Positions 62,193 through 64,000 of a stretch of DNA of 64,000 bases are shown here, piece by piece. Position 1 is the first letter of the stretch, and every line of letters begins with the position of its first letter. A program made the position numbers and the translations under genes. The notes below the pieces were generated by a model. That model made no database searches, was not told the origin of the DNA, and saw only the letters and a program-made list of their open reading frames with translations. Source of the stretch: Verrucomicrobiota bacterium (GTDB lineage: Bacteria; Verrucomicrobiota; Verrucomicrobiia; Limisphaerales; JADLHS01); assembly GCA_029573725.1 (NCBI GenBank), contig JAKQDQ010000018.1:62001-126000 (forward strand), in the 5' to 3' direction.

Positions 62193-62977
62193 AGCGTGTG
62201 AAACAGCCGTCCAAACAGCAGGGTCAGGAAGAAGTTGGAAATGAGAATCGCAATCGAGCTGTAAACCACCGCCGCCGTGGTGGCGTAACCGACGCCCTCG
62301 GCGCCGTTTCGACAGTGCATGCCCTTGTAACAGGCGATGCTCGCAATGATGCCCCCGAACACGAACGATTTCATCAGGCCCACCGACAAGTCCACAAAGC
62401 CGGTGTAGCGCAGCATGTTGTACCAAAGATACGCCGAGTCCACTTTCATCAGGTAAACGACGACGATGTAACCCGCGCCAATGCCGATGGCGATGGCCTC
62501 CGCCGTGAGCAGGGGGAGCACCAGCAGCGTCGCCAAAAAACGGGGCGCGACCAGGTAATCCACCGGATGCGTGGCCAGGGTGCGGAGCGCGTCAATTTGT
62601 TCCGTGACGCGCATGGTGCCCAGCTCGGCGGCAATTGCCGCGCCCACGCGGCCGGCCACCATCAGACTGGTCAGCACCGGCCCGAGTTCGCTGCACATGG
62701 AAACACCGACCAGCGCCAGGGTGGCCGTGTCCATTTTGAACTGGTGAAACTGGTAATAGGCTTGAGCGGCGAGAACCATGCCGGTGAACGCGCCGGTTAC
62801 CAGTACGACCGATTGGGACTTGACGCCGATGAAATAGATCTGGCCCACCAGATCGCGCAGCGCCATCCGGAAGCCGAACAGGGAGAGCAGCGTTTCCTTG
62901 AACAGTTGGCCGTAGGTCCCGAGCCCTCTCAACCAGCCGGTCAGGTATTTTTCCCAAAACGCAGTCACGGCCGCCAA
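62189..62977 (-). CDS. mlaE: ABC transporter permease (MlaE)
   Basis: This 262-residue permease belongs to the MlaE family. It has about five membrane helices (VVLVTGAFTGMVLAAQAYY; TLLVLPLLTAEAIAIGIGAG) and the typical ELGPVLTSLMVAGRVGAAIA loop followed by AAELGTMRVTEQIDALRTL. It forms the membrane pore of the Mla transporter with MlaF and MlaD. It is the first gene of the Mla unit; PlsC lies 96 bases upstream on the same strand. Confidence 0.94.
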   Translation of the reverse strand: MAAVTAFWEKYLTGWLRGLGTYGQLFKETLLSLFGFRMALRDLVGQIYFIGVKSQSVVLVTGAFTGMVLAAQAYYQFHQFKMDTATLALVGVSMCSELGPVLTSLMVAGRVGAAIAAELGTMRVTEQIDALRTLATHPVDYLVAPRFLATLLVLPLLTAEAIAIGIGAGYIVVVYLMKVDSAYLWYNMLRYTGFVDLSVGLMKSFVFGGIIASIACYKGMHCRNGAEGVGYATTAAVVYSSIAILISNFFLTLLFGRLFHTL

Positions 62978-63073
62978 GCTAACAAGCAGGCGTTGGAATG
63001 GCTACACCGTTTGCCAATAAATGCTGCGCGGCGGCCGGGGGCGACGTCCGGACGCCTCCGGGGTTCCGCCGGT

Positions 63074-63760
63074 TCAATGATCCCGCGCCGCGATGATTTT
63101 TGCCCGGACAAATTCGAGAAAATCCTCGCGGCTCAGGTGCAGATATTCCTCCGGGGCGATGCGCGGGGCAAAGTGAACCTCCACCTGGCGCAAGCCGCCC
63201 AGCAGATGCAGCGGTCCGGTCTTGGTCGAGATCCGTTGCATGTTTTCAAAAAAGACGGGGATGAGGGGAAGCCGCGCTTCCTGGGCGATGTAATAAATGC
63301 CGGGCTGGCAAGCTTTGACATGCACCCCATCCCCGCGGGTGCCTTCGGGAAAGACGATCAGTTGAAATCCCCGCCGGCTGCGGGCAAAGGCCTGCAATTC
63401 CTCGAGACGTTTGGGGTTGAACTTCCCCCGTTCCAGCAGGAAGCCAATCTGGCTGCTGAGCAGGCGCTTGATCCAGCTGGCGCGCCAAACGGATTTGTCG
63501 CCAAGCACCAGAATGGGATAACAACCCTTTCGCCAGCAGAGCGCTCCCAGCAGGATCGTATCGAGCAAACTGACGTGGTTGCAGACGAAGAGGCAGTGTT
63601 GCCGCCGGTCCAGATGGGCCAATCCGTGGGCGCGGCGCAGATAGGGCAACGCAAAGAACAGCGTGGCGCCCAATCCCAGCCACCATTGCGTCAGGACCAG
63701 ACGCCGGGTGGCGCAGCGCGCTGCCGCCGCCGCGGGGGGACCGGTGGGTTCGGAGTCCAT
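63074..63760 (-). CDS. plsC: 1-acylglycerol-3-phosphate acyltransferase
   Basis: PlsC-family enzymes acylate lysophosphatidate to phosphatidate at the inner membrane. The 228 residues contain the catalytic HX4D motif (NHVSLLD), the substrate motif FPEGTRGDG and the late LPLIPVFFEN. An N-terminal helix (WWLGLGATLFFALPYL) anchors it. The neighbouring Mla lipid transporter suits an envelope-lipid context. It lies five bases after the partial TPR gene. Confidence 0.9.
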   Translation of the reverse strand: MDSEPTGPPAAAAARCATRRLVLTQWWLGLGATLFFALPYLRRAHGLAHLDRRQHCLFVCNHVSLLDTILLGALCWRKGCYPILVLGDKSVWRASWIKRLLSSQIGFLLERGKFNPKRLEELQAFARSRRGFQLIVFPEGTRGDGVHVKACQPGIYYIAQEARLPLIPVFFENMQRISTKTGPLHLLGGLRQVEVHFAPRIAPEEYLHLSREDFLEFVRAKIIAARDH

Positions 63761-63765
63761 GCGGG

Positions 63766-64000
63766 TTATTTTGCGTCCCGGGTGGATTGCAACAACTTTT
63801 CCAGCTGCTCGGTTTCGCTCCGAAACGCGGGGGACGCCGCCAGCGCGGTTTCCAACGCCTGGCGCGCCTCCTCCGTCCGTCCCAGGCGCAGCCAGGCGCG
63901 CCCGCGCAGCTCCGCGTTCTGGTAGAACCCGGGATTGTTCCGTTCCGCCCGTTCGGCGGCGGCCAGGGCTTCTGTTGCCTGCTGGTTTTTCAAGGCGCGC
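63766..64000 (-). CDS. C-terminal part of a TPR protein (partial)
   Basis: The frame runs off the right edge of the window. About 78 residues are visible: ATEALAAAERAERNNPGFYQ, then WLRLGRTEEARQALETALAA. These fit two tetratricopeptide repeats, a protein-binding alpha-solenoid. The TTG at 63993 is not a credible start because the frame stays open to the edge. The protein end (EQLEKLLQSTRDAK) is intact. Function cannot be read from this part. Confidence 0.75.
   Translation of the reverse strand, partial: RALKNQQATEALAAAERAERNNPGFYQNAELRGRAWLRLGRTEEARQALETALAASPAFRSETEQLEKLLQSTRDAK

Noticed and set aside
60528-62201. Long plus-strand open frame opposite mlaD and mlaF
   Set aside because: Antisense to strongly supported genes with full motifs; no domain or ribosome site of its own.

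Overview
The window reads as a GC-rich chromosomal segment of a Gram-negative bacterium, most probably Verrucomicrobiota (Pedosphaera/Limisphaera-like). The assignment is inferred from the gene mix: giant Asn/Thr-rich secreted proteins ending in a common beta-module, a protein with lamin-tail and CotH domains, a lone PEP-CTERM protein, a prepilin with a late DGH motif, a type II secretion-like operon, the futalosine menaquinone enzyme MqnC, PPi-dependent phosphofructokinase, a sulfatase and an Mla lipid transporter. A planctomycete-like relative cannot be excluded. I see no tRNA, rRNA, CRISPR array or prophage.

Layout. 1-9.7 kb: a co-directional run of four secreted proteins (a partial Fn3 protein, two large proteins of unknown function, and a subtilisin-family protease). 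9.9-14.7 kb: coaE and, convergent to it, a 1421-residue LTD/CotH protein. 15-22.7 kb: a glycogen cluster (glgB, a GH57 enzyme, glgA) followed by an overlapping membrane glycosyltransferase-like gene. Between GH57 and glgA lies a degraded patch: a frameshifted XRE regulator, an internally deleted IS3-type remnant and a probable broken gene. 22.7-23.6 kb: exported metallophosphoesterase. 23.9-30 kb: a tight gspE-gspL-gspM-gspD-like secretion operon. 30-34 kb: pfp, asd, a 3-methyladenine glycosylase gene, a DCC thioredoxin-fold gene and a tiny membrane protein. 34-40 kb: an Asp-box/Ig secreted protein, an Arg-rich coiled-coil protein, a sulfatase and ruvB. 40-52 kb: two related Calx-beta secreted proteins flanking an AllE-like bicupin, a PEP-CTERM protein, an orphan beta-class DNA methyltransferase with a decayed N-terminal duplicate, a small membrane protein and a prepilin. 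52-57.7 kb: Nif3-like and speA (divergent), a membrane protein, and mqnC with a small coupled upstream frame. 57.8-64 kb: a minus-strand block of glcD-like, DUF2007, a PIN-TRAM membrane protein, mlaD, mlaF, mlaE, plsC and a partial TPR gene.

How it fits together. The cell appears to invest heavily in exported proteins. Seven of the large secreted proteins, in six separate places, end in the same short beta-rich module that closes with a motif close to F-Y-R-[VI]. The window also carries part of a type II secretion machine, and the shared C-terminal module is a candidate sorting or anchoring signal, though that is inference. The metabolic genes (glycogen, PPi-PFK, menaquinone, glycolate-type oxidase, agmatine synthesis) are ordinary housekeeping.
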